From: Cryoendolithus antarcticus
Lineage: Eukaryota > Ascomycota > Dothideomycetes > Cladosporiales > Cladosporiaceae
NCBI GenBank assembly: GCA_002077065.1
Contig: NAJO01000007.1
Span: forward strand, 930,001-994,000
DNA length: 64,000 nucleotides
Reading direction: 5' to 3'
Positions 52,380 to 61,754 of this stretch are shown here, piece by piece. The notes below the pieces were generated by a model that saw nothing but the letters and a program-made list of their open reading frames with translations, searched no databases and was not told the DNA's origin. The position numbers and the translations under genes are program-made. Position 1 is the stretch's first letter, and every line of letters starts with the position of its first letter.

Positions 52380-54485
52380 ATGGTTGCCACAGTCATCCGC
52401 GTCCCATTCATGCCGACAGCGCCCGAAGCTCTCGCCTGGTCTGCGGATAATCTCATCGCGGTCGGGGCTGGCGAGACGCTCTGCATTCTAGTACCCCGTC
52501 AGAAGGGCACGTGGGAAATTGTCAATCGCCCTGCCAGCGTCTTCACTGTAGAGGAGATTTCGCCCATGGATGCCGGTATGGGCTCGGATGTGTGGTCTTT
52601 GGGTGAGGAGCAGTCTCAACGTCACATTGTTTCTCTGGCTTGGTCTCCACCTGGCATTGCCAAATTCGAGACCTGTGGTCTGGCTGTGCTGCATTCGAAT
52701 CATGTCTTGGCGATCTGGGAGTGTACAGGTCGTCCTCAGGAGAACACGCACTGGAATCGATGCCTGCTAATAAATCACGCCATTCAAGCGTTGTATCAGC
52801 AAGACAAGGACAAGGGCCTGTCAAATCCCCCTGTGGAGCAGCAGCAGGTCTGGCAAAGGATCAATTCTTTCGCATGGGCTTCCCATATGCGAGATATCGG
52901 TCTGAGCATATCTCGACCGAGCCGGAGTAGTCAGCTCATAGCGGTGGGGACTGGGAGAGGCGATCTACTAATCATGGAGGTTTGCTCACCCTATGACTTG
53001 TTCGACTCGTCAGAGAGTGGATGGAGCGTCAAGACATTACATCGCATCTCCGCGAATACTATCGCTGCTGCTCGCCCTGCGGAAGTCAGCAGCGGACCAA
53101 GTGAAGTTGACATAAGGCTGACATTTATTGCATGGAGTGACTGGGCAGTGGAAAGCCACGAGACGGACAATGTGGTCAGCTCCTTAGCTTTCATCGCGGC
53201 TGGTGTTTTGCACGCAGTACGTGTTATTGTCACTACAGGATCAAACGCCGACCTGCTCGTAAGGGAAGTGAGAGCGCTGCCTACGGTCAATGCTTTCCCC
53301 GTTACAGGGCCGCTGCAGTTCATAACAAAGAGCACAACAGCAGTCGCATTCGCAGCGGATGCGATAGTCTCGATGGAGCTCGAAACGAACGCATTGAATA
53401 CCCACGATCTCGATGGTCGGTGGGACGGCGTCACCGGTCTCGCGCAAACAACAGACCCAGAGGGTACAACTCATCTGCACTTCACCTCCCATCTTGCAAC
53501 ATCCTCGTCTAAAACGTGCCGTCTTGCGGCCGATTTCAAGACAACATCAAAACCTGCCAGACCGCAATGGCGCCAAGCGATCAACGAAAGCAAGTCAAGA
53601 TTCAACATCGCCCACGGCCTGGGTCGACATGTGCAAGACATCGTCTGGGACATCACCTCGTCGCCGTCACGCGATCTTGTTGCAGTCTGCGTTGTGTGCG
53701 AGCCGGACAGCAGTCCTGCGCACTTCATCGCTTCCATGGACCTGTGTGAGGTTAGCATCACCAGGGAGTGTGATCTCTCGTATGAGCTTTGCGGCGACTC
53801 AGCCGAGTTAATGCACTTCAGCATGCGCCAACAGAGCAGTGAGGCTACCGAGAGAATGATGAAGAGTCTAGCACTACCCGGATCGAGCTCTGCAGATGTT
53901 AGCTCTAGAACCACGACAGCTACTGCTGCAGTTCTGGATTCGGTGTACACAATCAGAAAGGAGATAGACGAATACACTCCGAATGTTCGTGCTCGACTCG
54001 AGCGACTGGCCGGCCTGGCTGGAGGTGCTCGATCTCATTCACGTCTTGCAGCAGCCGAGTACACTTCCAACATCGAAGCCATCTTGAATGTAGCGTCGGC
54101 CCTTCCCCAACCTATCGAGGGCTTACTTTCGTCTCGCATACTTCACTCCCTTCGTGTGTTCAAGGCAAAGCTCTCCAAGGGTAGCACAGCGGACTTGATC
54201 CCACAAGAGAAGTGCATCGTGTGCTCGCAAGAGCTGCCTTTCGAGAGCCTCTTCTGGTCGAGATGCCCCTCAGGTCATCAGTACTCCAGATGTGCGCTCA
54301 CCTTTCTGTCCATCCAGGAGCCTGGGCAGAGCAAACGGTGTAGACTCTGTGACGCGCAATACTTAAGCGAGTACGCTCTGCTAACGCCTGACAAGACTAC
54401 GGGAAATTCGGATGAGCACTTTGCCAGAGTACTCTTTACGGCCTGCAATAAGTGCTTATACTGTGGCGGTAAGTTCGTCGCATGA
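52380..54485 (+). CDS. TFIIIC subunit of the TFIIIC90/Sfc9 type
   Basis: Single exon of 701 residues. The amino half is a WD40-like propeller: LAWSADNLIAVGAGETLCIL near residue 20, HIVSLAWSPPGIAKF near 86, CGLAVLHSNHVLAIWEC, and SSQLIAVGTGRGDLLIMEV near 190. This matches the TFIIIC delta-subunit N-terminal domain. The C-terminal 95 residues are the putative zinc finger of the same subunit: CIVC, RCPSGHQYSRC, RCRLCDAQY and CNKCLYCGG. TFIIIC binds the A/B boxes of tRNA genes and recruits TFIIIB for RNA polymerase III; this subunit bridges the two DNA-binding lobes (human GTF3C4, fission yeast sfc9). The length is close to the family norm. The start MVATVIRVPF is the first ATG of the frame. Confidence 0.88.
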   Translation: MVATVIRVPFMPTAPEALAWSADNLIAVGAGETLCILVPRQKGTWEIVNRPASVFTVEEISPMDAGMGSDVWSLGEEQSQRHIVSLAWSPPGIAKFETCGLAVLHSNHVLAIWECTGRPQENTHWNRCLLINHAIQALYQQDKDKGLSNPPVEQQQVWQRINSFAWASHMRDIGLSISRPSRSSQLIAVGTGRGDLLIMEVCSPYDLFDSSESGWSVKTLHRISANTIAAARPAEVSSGPSEVDIRLTFIAWSDWAVESHETDNVVSSLAFIAAGVLHAVRVIVTTGSNADLLVREVRALPTVNAFPVTGPLQFITKSTTAVAFAADAIVSMELETNALNTHDLDGRWDGVTGLAQTTDPEGTTHLHFTSHLATSSSKTCRLAADFKTTSKPARPQWRQAINESKSRFNIAHGLGRHVQDIVWDITSSPSRDLVAVCVVCEPDSSPAHFIASMDLCEVSITRECDLSYELCGDSAELMHFSMRQQSSEATERMMKSLALPGSSSADVSSRTTTATAAVLDSVYTIRKEIDEYTPNVRARLERLAGLAGGARSHSRLAAAEYTSNIEAILNVASALPQPIEGLLSSRILHSLRVFKAKLSKGSTADLIPQEKCIVCSQELPFESLFWSRCPSGHQYSRCALTFLSIQEPGQSKRCRLCDAQYLSEYALLTPDKTTGNSDEHFARVLFTACNKCLYCGGKFVA

Positions 54486-54831
54486 GGATGATACGAAAGC
54501 ATAGATGACTCGCATGAGCCTGTGCAGACACCCGAGATAAGTGGGCTCGACCTTGTGTAACGTTGACAGCCAAAGCTGTCGCCCGAATAGCTTGGCGGTA
54601 ATCTTGATGCATTCCTTGCCATTTGTTTTGAGGATGTCCGTATCACATGTTTCGCATCATGAGGATCCTCACAAACCTGACTAGGTGGAATCGACAATAG
54701 ATGGTGAAAAGACAAGTTGGAAACTTTAGTAGCAAGGAAGATTATCACCTGGAGGTTCAGTCTGGGAAGCTTTGGAGGTACTCTAGCCAGCGCTTGGTCT
54801 GAAAGCCGACCCAAACTTCGCATACATACCA
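54486..54831. other. intergenic between two plus-strand genes
   Basis: 346 bp tandem gap. A long minus-strand open frame overlaps it but is a shadow of the TFIIIC gene end. Confidence 0.45.
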
Positions 54832-54858
54832 TTGCATCAGATCGGCCAAGCTGTTGCC

Positions 54859-56640
54859 ATGGAAGGCCAGACCATCCCACAAGCCCACGACTCTGATTTT
54901 AGACTTGCAGACTCTCCACGACGATCACCTCGAATCACTCACGCAGAGACAAGCCCAGTGCGAAGTGTTCGGCCAGAGATGCACATGGAGTCGCAGAGGA
55001 GCCAGGCCGACTTCGGACATCGCACGACAGACTTCTTCGACCACAGCAGCAGTGACGGCGATGCAGAGGATGGGTTGACTGGTGGTGGGCATCGGAAGGG
55101 CGACGAGCCGCGGCGCACTGAGCGCGATCGTTCGTCGCAGCCGGAGAGCGATGGCTACTTACAACTGTCGCCTGCACGGGAGACGGCTGACCCTGTGGAC
55201 ACGAGTCGCTTCTCAGTCGACACACCCAGCACGGACTTCAATGGATCTGTCGATGAGCTCCTGCCAGATCATCCAAGCAGTCCGCCCGAGAGAAGATCAG
55301 CCAGGCTATCACGGCTGTCTGCTCTTCGGGGCGATCGACCACGTAGCTCGCTGATACAGGAGCCACAGTCTGTGCCGGGCCCTGAGCCCGCATACCGTTC
55401 GTCATCGGTCATACCGGTATCGCCGCCTGCGCCAGTCACGGCGACCCAGTCAGCGACAGATGTGCGCGAGCGGGTATTGTCTGCGCATGCCATCGCACAT
55501 GAGATCACATTGCATGCGTTGATGCGCGACGAAGAGGCACTCGATCGCAGCTTGCAATCTCTGACGCCCATGCACCCGGGCGATCGCGGCTCACTACTGC
55601 CAGCGTCACTACGCTTCCACCAAGGCCCAGTCAGTGCCACAGATCCAAGAAGTCCAGGGGCCTTGCGCAAGATCTCGGTGCCAAGTCATCCTGACTCGCC
55701 ACCTCCTACAGCCAAGTCGAAGTCTTCCACTAAGCGCGTCCAAGTACTACCGCCTCACATCGACACCACTGTATTGCCGAGCTCCCTCCCCGACCACATG
55801 ATCCGCACGCCATACCCCTTCAGCAGTCCCGAAAGCGCACGCCATCCTGAGATAATCTCCATACCGCCTCCTAACCCTCCCGTCGAGCCAGACCAGAAAC
55901 CAATTCTAGATATCACCCTCCGTCGTGCTCCTCGGGCTGGAATCTACCGCCGTCGCCACCACACAACCCTAAACCTCCCCTCAACTGGCCCAGTGCACTA
56001 TTCACCAAACATCCCAACTTCCAAATCACTCTCAGGCAAACTCCAGGAATTCGACGACGAGTCCCTGTTCCACGCACTTCGAAGCTCCTACGCCCAACTC
56101 CTCGGTCCCTTCCGCCACTTTCTACCTTTCAAGCTAAAGCACATAGTTGTGATCGGCGCTTCGGCCCGTCAGGCAGATGCTGGATATGGATGGCTGGCTG
56201 CTCCGAAAAGCCCTGGGAGCCAGTCTGCTGCGCGGGAGCGCATGTCGGAGGAGAAGCTGCTCGCGCACTTTCGGGAGCCGAAGTTGGGGAGACGAAGGTT
56301 TGCATTCGTGCAGTGGGCACATCGGCTAGTTGCGGGGCCACGATATATGGAGGTGTCGATTAGTGATATCGATATGGCTGATATGCAGGGGCTGGAGTTT
56401 GTCATTTCGTGGGCCGTTGGAGAAATCATTGGCGTAATGATGGCGGTGTTCCTGCTGGCGGCCGCGGCGACGGTCTGTTGGGTTATGCTGGGTAAGAGTG
56501 GTGCACTTCCTGGTGGCGACGCCGGGTTCAGAAGGGCGGGAGATCGAGTCGCTGGTGGGGTAGCGATGGGTATCGCTGTGCTTCTCGGTGGTCTGACGGG
56601 TATGGGCACGTGGCTGGGTGTCAGCTGGTATGTAGTGTGA
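54859..56640 (+). CDS. Ser/Pro-rich protein with two C-terminal membrane helices, unknown function
   Basis: Single exon of 593 residues from the ATG at 54859 (an in-frame ATG at 54832 would add nine). Residues 1-380 are disordered, Ser/Pro/Arg-rich and studded with SP sites (ADSPRRSPRITHAETSPVRS), likely phosphorylated. A folded segment of about 170 residues follows (ESLFHALRSSYAQLLGPFRHFLPFKLKHIVVIG; FVQWAHRLVAGPRYMEVSIS). The protein ends with two or three hydrophobic helices (GEIIGVMMAVFLLAAAATVC; GGVAMGIAVLLGGLTGMG). The repeated pattern AHRLV...MEVSISD before the helices may be conserved, but I cannot name the family. It lies tail to tail with ALG1, with only 26 bp between the stops, so the 3' ends must overlap. 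Confidence 0.7.
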   Translation: MEGQTIPQAHDSDFRLADSPRRSPRITHAETSPVRSVRPEMHMESQRSQADFGHRTTDFFDHSSSDGDAEDGLTGGGHRKGDEPRRTERDRSSQPESDGYLQLSPARETADPVDTSRFSVDTPSTDFNGSVDELLPDHPSSPPERRSARLSRLSALRGDRPRSSLIQEPQSVPGPEPAYRSSSVIPVSPPAPVTATQSATDVRERVLSAHAIAHEITLHALMRDEEALDRSLQSLTPMHPGDRGSLLPASLRFHQGPVSATDPRSPGALRKISVPSHPDSPPPTAKSKSSTKRVQVLPPHIDTTVLPSSLPDHMIRTPYPFSSPESARHPEIISIPPPNPPVEPDQKPILDITLRRAPRAGIYRRRHHTTLNLPSTGPVHYSPNIPTSKSLSGKLQEFDDESLFHALRSSYAQLLGPFRHFLPFKLKHIVVIGASARQADAGYGWLAAPKSPGSQSAARERMSEEKLLAHFREPKLGRRRFAFVQWAHRLVAGPRYMEVSISDIDMADMQGLEFVISWAVGEIIGVMMAVFLLAAAATVCWVMLGKSGALPGGDAGFRRAGDRVAGGVAMGIAVLLGGLTGMGTWLGVSWYVV

Positions 56641-56666
56641 GCATCATCAGCTTCCGGTACGGTCAT

Positions 56667-58133
56667 TCAAGTCAGGCCGAACAGCTTCCCAGCAACAGGC
56701 ATCCACTCCCCTTCCCATCTCTTTTCGCCCTCTCTTATTGCACCCTCCTTCAGCTTCGCCAGTTCGACTTCCCCGCCTTTGCCAAACAGTTCTACTAAGA
56801 CCTTCACCAGTCCCTTTTCACTCCCGAACCCCCTTCCATTCTCTCCCTCCCTTACAAGCTCACCCCAGGCCTCGAATTTACTCCACCCCGCCACCGGTAA
56901 TCCAGCGCCGAACATGTCCACGACCTTCATCGGAAGGTCTACACCAGACGAGGAAGTGTGGAGCGAGATGCCAAGGTCTGCGGAGCCGAGAAGTGAGGCG
57001 TAGTCAGAAGGTGTGAGCCAGGCTGTCAGGATGGTGATGCTGGGTAACTGATCGGTCTCGTTGAGATGGGTGATTCTGGAGAGGTAGTGCGCTTTTTGCG
57101 GACCTTTTCCAGTAATAACAAGCAATATTTTGGGAAACGGCTGGGTGAGCGAGAGCTCAGCGTAGGTGACAAGTGCACCTAGAAGAAGGGAGAAGTCCTC
57201 GTCTGCTGTCCATGAAGTGGAGGAGACAAGCAGACGAGTCTTCCTGGCCAAAATGTCCGAGGCGTAAGGTGAGGTCTCGGGCAGCATATGCAAGAAGTAT
57301 GTCCGTTGCAGTGCCGATAACGGCCGGAAGTGCATTGGCGGCCGGTCATGAAGGGGAAGAGCGCGGATATTCCACTTGGAGAGAAGGACTTTGCACATAG
57401 CGTTCGAGACTGCGAAATGTGCTGTGGCGTTGCTGCCGAAAACGCCTTCGTACCAGTGTGAAAGACGGACTAGTGGATGGGTAGAGCCCAAGCGGAGAGC
57501 TAGGATTGAGTAGCCAAAGTTATGCCAATCGACCACGAGCTTGGTTTTGCGGAAGAAGCAGATGACTTGTGCGACGGCTAAGGTAGGGATCGAGGGTGGG
57601 TTCTGGACGAGCATCCATTTCGAAGCTGGAGTCTTGTAGCTTAGCGCTACGTAGAGACTCAGGATCTGGTGCAAGACCTTGAGTGGCGCAAGCAGCAGGA
57701 AGAGAATCTTGTTATCCGTCTGCAATGCGGAGGGAAACCTTGCGATAGCTACTACGTCAATGAATCTGCTTGCCTTGATATCTGGATGCACGTCCGAGTC
57801 AAAATAGCCAACGAGACTGACTTTGCCTCCGTGACCCGCGATGCTCAACGCATGGTATTGCATTCGTGGACTGCGTCCGATGTCGCCGAGGACGACGATT
57901 TGAACGCTGGTAGTACATCTGAGTGTGCCATCGGCATCTTTGTGGCGTTGGAAGTAGGCATGTCCAGACCTGTGCGAGTCCTTATGATCTACGTCTGTGA
58001 AGTCCGAGTCCAGAATTACCCTTGGTTTGAAGTTACTGTACTGCTCAGGCAGAGTGATGATGAACACTGTGAGAGCAGTGGACAAGACCAAAGCAATCGG
58101 CAGAAAGATCTCCAGGATGCTTAGCCAGTCCAT
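56667..58133 (-). CDS. alg1: Alg1 chitobiosyldiphosphodolichol beta-mannosyltransferase
   Basis: Single exon of 488 residues. An amino-terminal membrane anchor (LEIFLPIALVLSTALTVFII) is followed by the GT33 two-lobe fold. VLGDIGRSPRMQYHALSIA is the Alg1 hallmark, with KVSLVGYFDS, WMLVQNPPSIPTLAVAQ, KLVVDWHNFGYSILAL and WYEGVFGSNATAHFAVS. The second lobe has LLVSSTSWTADEDFSLLLGAL, LLVITGKGPQKAHY, ADLGISLHTSSSGVDLPMKVVDMFGAGLPV. Alg1 adds the first beta-1,4 mannose to GlcNAc2-PP-dolichol on the cytosolic face of the ER, the step that commits the N-glycan precursor. Length and all motifs are standard. It is divergent from MSC2, with a 279-bp gap between starts. Confidence 0.95.
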   Translation of the reverse strand: MDWLSILEIFLPIALVLSTALTVFIITLPEQYSNFKPRVILDSDFTDVDHKDSHRSGHAYFQRHKDADGTLRCTTSVQIVVLGDIGRSPRMQYHALSIAGHGGKVSLVGYFDSDVHPDIKASRFIDVVAIARFPSALQTDNKILFLLLAPLKVLHQILSLYVALSYKTPASKWMLVQNPPSIPTLAVAQVICFFRKTKLVVDWHNFGYSILALRLGSTHPLVRLSHWYEGVFGSNATAHFAVSNAMCKVLLSKWNIRALPLHDRPPMHFRPLSALQRTYFLHMLPETSPYASDILARKTRLLVSSTSWTADEDFSLLLGALVTYAELSLTQPFPKILLVITGKGPQKAHYLSRITHLNETDQLPSITILTAWLTPSDYASLLGSADLGISLHTSSSGVDLPMKVVDMFGAGLPVAGWSKFEAWGELVREGENGRGFGSEKGLVKVLVELFGKGGEVELAKLKEGAIREGEKRWEGEWMPVAGKLFGLT

Positions 58134-58412
58134 GTTGCTGATTTTTGTATGGGTGCTGCAGTAGAAGGTAGCTTGGACATTAGACAGAGAGGATCCATCA
58201 AATCGATTAACCTCTCTCGCTAATGCAGGTCCTCAAAGTGAAGTGGGTCCGCCCTACGACGCTAGAAGAAGCATGTGTTTCGAGATGAAGCATAGGGGGC
58301 GCTGGTCACGGCGATGTGCGTGCCACACGTGAGTCCTCATTTGCGTCAGCATCAGCCACCGTGTCGATCGTAGCGACACGAACATTCAGACTTGGGCTAC
58401 AATCGCACATAA

Positions 58413-61354
58413 TTGTCGCGTAAAGAAACAGCGCGGCAGAGAAGCGATGCAGACGACTTGAAGACAAAGCTGTTAAGCAGCAGGAGCGATATGGCGTCCT
58501 CGTATGCCCTGCCGACAATCGCCAGCCATGGTCACAGCAAGTCGCACTCGGGGATCTACCTCGCACCTGGCTCAGCGCAGCAAAATGGACACGTACGGAA
58601 GGCTGCCTCGAATGGCGCCCTCTTCACGCATAATGAGACGAGTCGTGAAACTAGTCCGTACGCCTCGCCAATACACGAGCTCGATCGGGCGGAGGCGTTC
58701 CAGACAAACATTGCCGCCGTCAATGACAATCACTGGAACCACTCGCATACCCACGACCACGCACATTCGCATGACCACGGATTGAAGCACTCGCACTCGA
58801 ACGCTTCCATGAAGAGTAGAACGAGAGGGGAATCCGACTTGGGCCGGCCGGCCGACCCAAGTAGTGGTGCATACCGACCTTCACTGGACAGTATACCTGC
58901 GGCTTCGACATCATGGTTCTCGCTCCCCGAGGCGTTGACGGCCATGCTGATTCCGCTGCCCTATATACTGGCTTCGGCTGCATATGGGCCAGGCAGTGCA
59001 GCGGCCGTTGGAGATGTCGCGGCACCACTGTCAGCCTTGGACAGACTGAGAGATAGTGTGTCCACAGCAGGTACACCAGTCAGCCGAGAGGCTCTTGGCC
59101 ACTCGCCAGGACTTCTCGAAGCTTGTACGCTCGCATCAGGAAGTTTGATACTCGTGGGACTACTCGGCAAGATACGTGCGTCTGAGCGTGTCCTGGACCG
59201 GCGGAAAGATGCGCCTCCAATTCCACGGCGTACCGGTCGGCTACCTTCTGGTCTGGCACAAAGAATAGTGACGAGCACTCTGTCAATCAGCTTGCCGTTC
59301 TACGTTGCTATGAAGCTGGGTGGTGCGAGGACTGGTCTCGTGCTGCTTGCAGCCATTGCAAGCGATTGGACCTGTGTCGATGGTGTTCAGCGGCAGAGTC
59401 TGCACGAGTGGGGTCGAATACTCACTGCTAAGAAAGCGACAGTCGTTGCAGTGATTGGCTGCGCTTTGATCGACCTCGCGATATCGAAAAGTGTGGCATC
59501 ACATGACGTGCTTCTCGGCTATCTGACACTGGCGATGGCGATCGCTCTTCTACCTTCTCCATTACCTACTTTGGCCTCGAGCGCACCAATGGCGAAGTCC
59601 AGTGGCAGACTACTGGCGGTATCGTCACTTATACGAGGACCTGGCCCCACGAACGTGACTGTCGCCGCTGGCCTGGTGATGTCCGTGATCACGGTCGGCC
59701 TTTCGCTCGTGCTCTCACGTTCTCCGTCTATCTCGCTGCCCGCGATCGTACTTAGTACACTTTCGATCGCAGCTATGGCTGCAGCGACGACGTTCGTGCA
59801 ACCTTCAGCAATGCGCACGCGTTCAAAGCTACCGATAGCATTCAGCTGCTCGTTCGTAGCTTTGGCTGCTCTCATCTTCCCTACCACTTCGTGGTCCACG
59901 ACGCTTCTGAACACCGCTCTACCTCTGGTGGTCTTCGCTGCTATTTCCTTCGATACTTCACGCGCTAATGATACCCATGCACACGATCATGCACATAACA
60001 CACATGCACATACTCATGCACACAAAGCTCGACCCAGCGAAGACTACTCGATCTTCACCAGATTTGCTATCGCACGATGCACTCCTGGAGGACTCGTATA
60101 CGGCATACTGCTCGAAAAGGACTCGCGGCGTATAGCCTACTTCACATGGTAAGCTCCACTCCACATTGATCCATAGAGCAATCTACTAATAACATCAATA
60201 GCCTCAACTTCGGATTTATGCTTGTCCAAGGCCTCTACGGCTACCTTAGCGGCTCTCTCGGTCTCCTCTCCGACACAGTCCACATGTTTTTCGACTGCCT
60301 CGGCCTCGTCGTTGGACTCGGCGCTGCAGTCGCCTCGAAATGGCCGACGAGTCCTGAAATGCCGTATGGCTGGGGCAAGCTCAACACTCTTGCAGGCTTT
60401 GGTAATGGCATATTCCTCATGTTGGTCAGTGTGGAGTTCGTCTGGGAGGCTATCGAGGGTATGCTAGAGGGCACTGAGTTGCGAAGAGTGAAGGAGCTGC
60501 TAGTCGTCAGTACGCTTGGCTTCCTAGTAAACATGGTGGGACTGTTTGCGTTCGGGCACGCGCATGCAGGGCATGATCATGGACATGGGCATGGACACGA
60601 CCACGGACACGGACACGGACACGGGCACGTACCTCAGCACGATCAGCATGATCACCACGACCATTCACCCGACCACCAGGACCATTCGCATGCGAATCAC
60701 GCGCATGGCCACTCCCACGACCATAAGCATGACCACGCCCACTCGAATGGCCATGCCCATTTGCCGTCTTGCTCTCACTCACCTAAGCCTGCCTCGCTCG
60801 ATGCGCCACCCACGCCACCGAAACACTCGCATGGACATGACCACTCCGCACACGACTACTCTCACGGCCATTCCCATGACCACAACGACAACATGCACGG
60901 CATCTTCCTCCACGTCGCCGCGGATGCCGGCGGCTCTCTAGCCGTCATCCTCTCCACAGCCATGACGCTCTACTCGCCCTGGTACCTCTGGGACCCTCTC
61001 GCCACAATCCTTATTGCCTTGCTGATCTTTGCCGCCGCGGTGCCACTGGTCATCTCGTCAGGCCAGAAGCTACTGCTCGTAGTCCCTGAACAACAGGAAT
61101 ACGCCGTCAAAGGCTGCTTGCAGGCGATCGCCGAAGAGAGGGGTGTTGTGGGTGTCGGCGCTCCGAGGTTCTGGGTTGGAGAGGGCGAGAAAGGGATATG
61201 TGGGGTTGTACACGTAGTTGCCGCTGGGTATGGGGACTTGGGCGAGGTGGGTGAGAGGGTGCAGGCGTTGTGTGCGGAGAAGGGAGTGGATTGCTTGTTG
61301 CATGTTGAGAGAGCTGGGGAAGAGAACTGTTGGTGCGGTGCTGCTGGCCGATGA
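58413..61354 (+). CDS. msc2: Msc2-type zinc transporter (cation diffusion facilitator)
   Basis: Two exons, 58413-60148 and 60202-61354, give 962 residues; the 53-nt intron is GTAAGC...TAG in phase 2 and carries an ACTAAT branch-like site. Residues 1-160 are cytosolic with a His cluster (NHSHTHDHAHSHDHGLKHSH). Several membrane helices unique to the Msc2/ZnT5 group follow (residues 170-520), then a short second His cluster (HAHDHAHNTHAHTHAH). The CDF core is in exon 2: GYLSGSLGLLSDTVHMFFDC, GWGKLNTLAGFGNG and HVAADAGGSLAVI, with the His/Asp zinc ligands of helices 2 and 5. Between them is a third, very long His-rich loop of about 110 residues. The protein moves zinc into the ER or secretory pathway, in yeast together with Zrg17. 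An internal ATG at 58491 could also be the start. Confidence 0.94.
60556..60894 (+). repeat. histidine-rich coding repeat in MSC2 loop
   Basis: Imperfect CAY-GAY/GGN repeats encode runs such as GHDHGHGHGHDHGHGHGHGH and later HSHGHDHS and HGHSHDHN units, interrupted by a Ser/Pro spacer. They form the zinc-binding loop between helices 4 and 5. The six- and twelve-base periods suggest slippage growth. Confidence 0.85.
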
Positions 61355-61754
61355 TGCGACTTGAGTTGTGAGTAAGGACATGAAGTGATGAGGGAACGTA
61401 GGCGGGGCGTGATTGGCATAGCGAGGGAGTTGAGTGGATATGTGCACATGATTTGAATTTGTCCAGTCATGGAAAGGGAGCTTCTGTTGAAGGATTCGTC
61501 GATACATTACACGACACCTACCTTTCTGGATTTACATGAATGCCATGGTGTCTTGTTCATGCCTATGAAACTTCTCAACGTCTCGCCTAATTGCGCAGTG
61601 AGTTGCTGCTCGGAGTGATGCAGGTCGTGATCGCGTGACTGCGTGGCAATTTCGCGGCTTCGACGCTGAATTTCTTCGAAGTCAATCATCGACCTCATCG
61701 TTCCTAACACGGTTATACAATCACCATCACTTCCAACATAGACGAGATCAGTAT

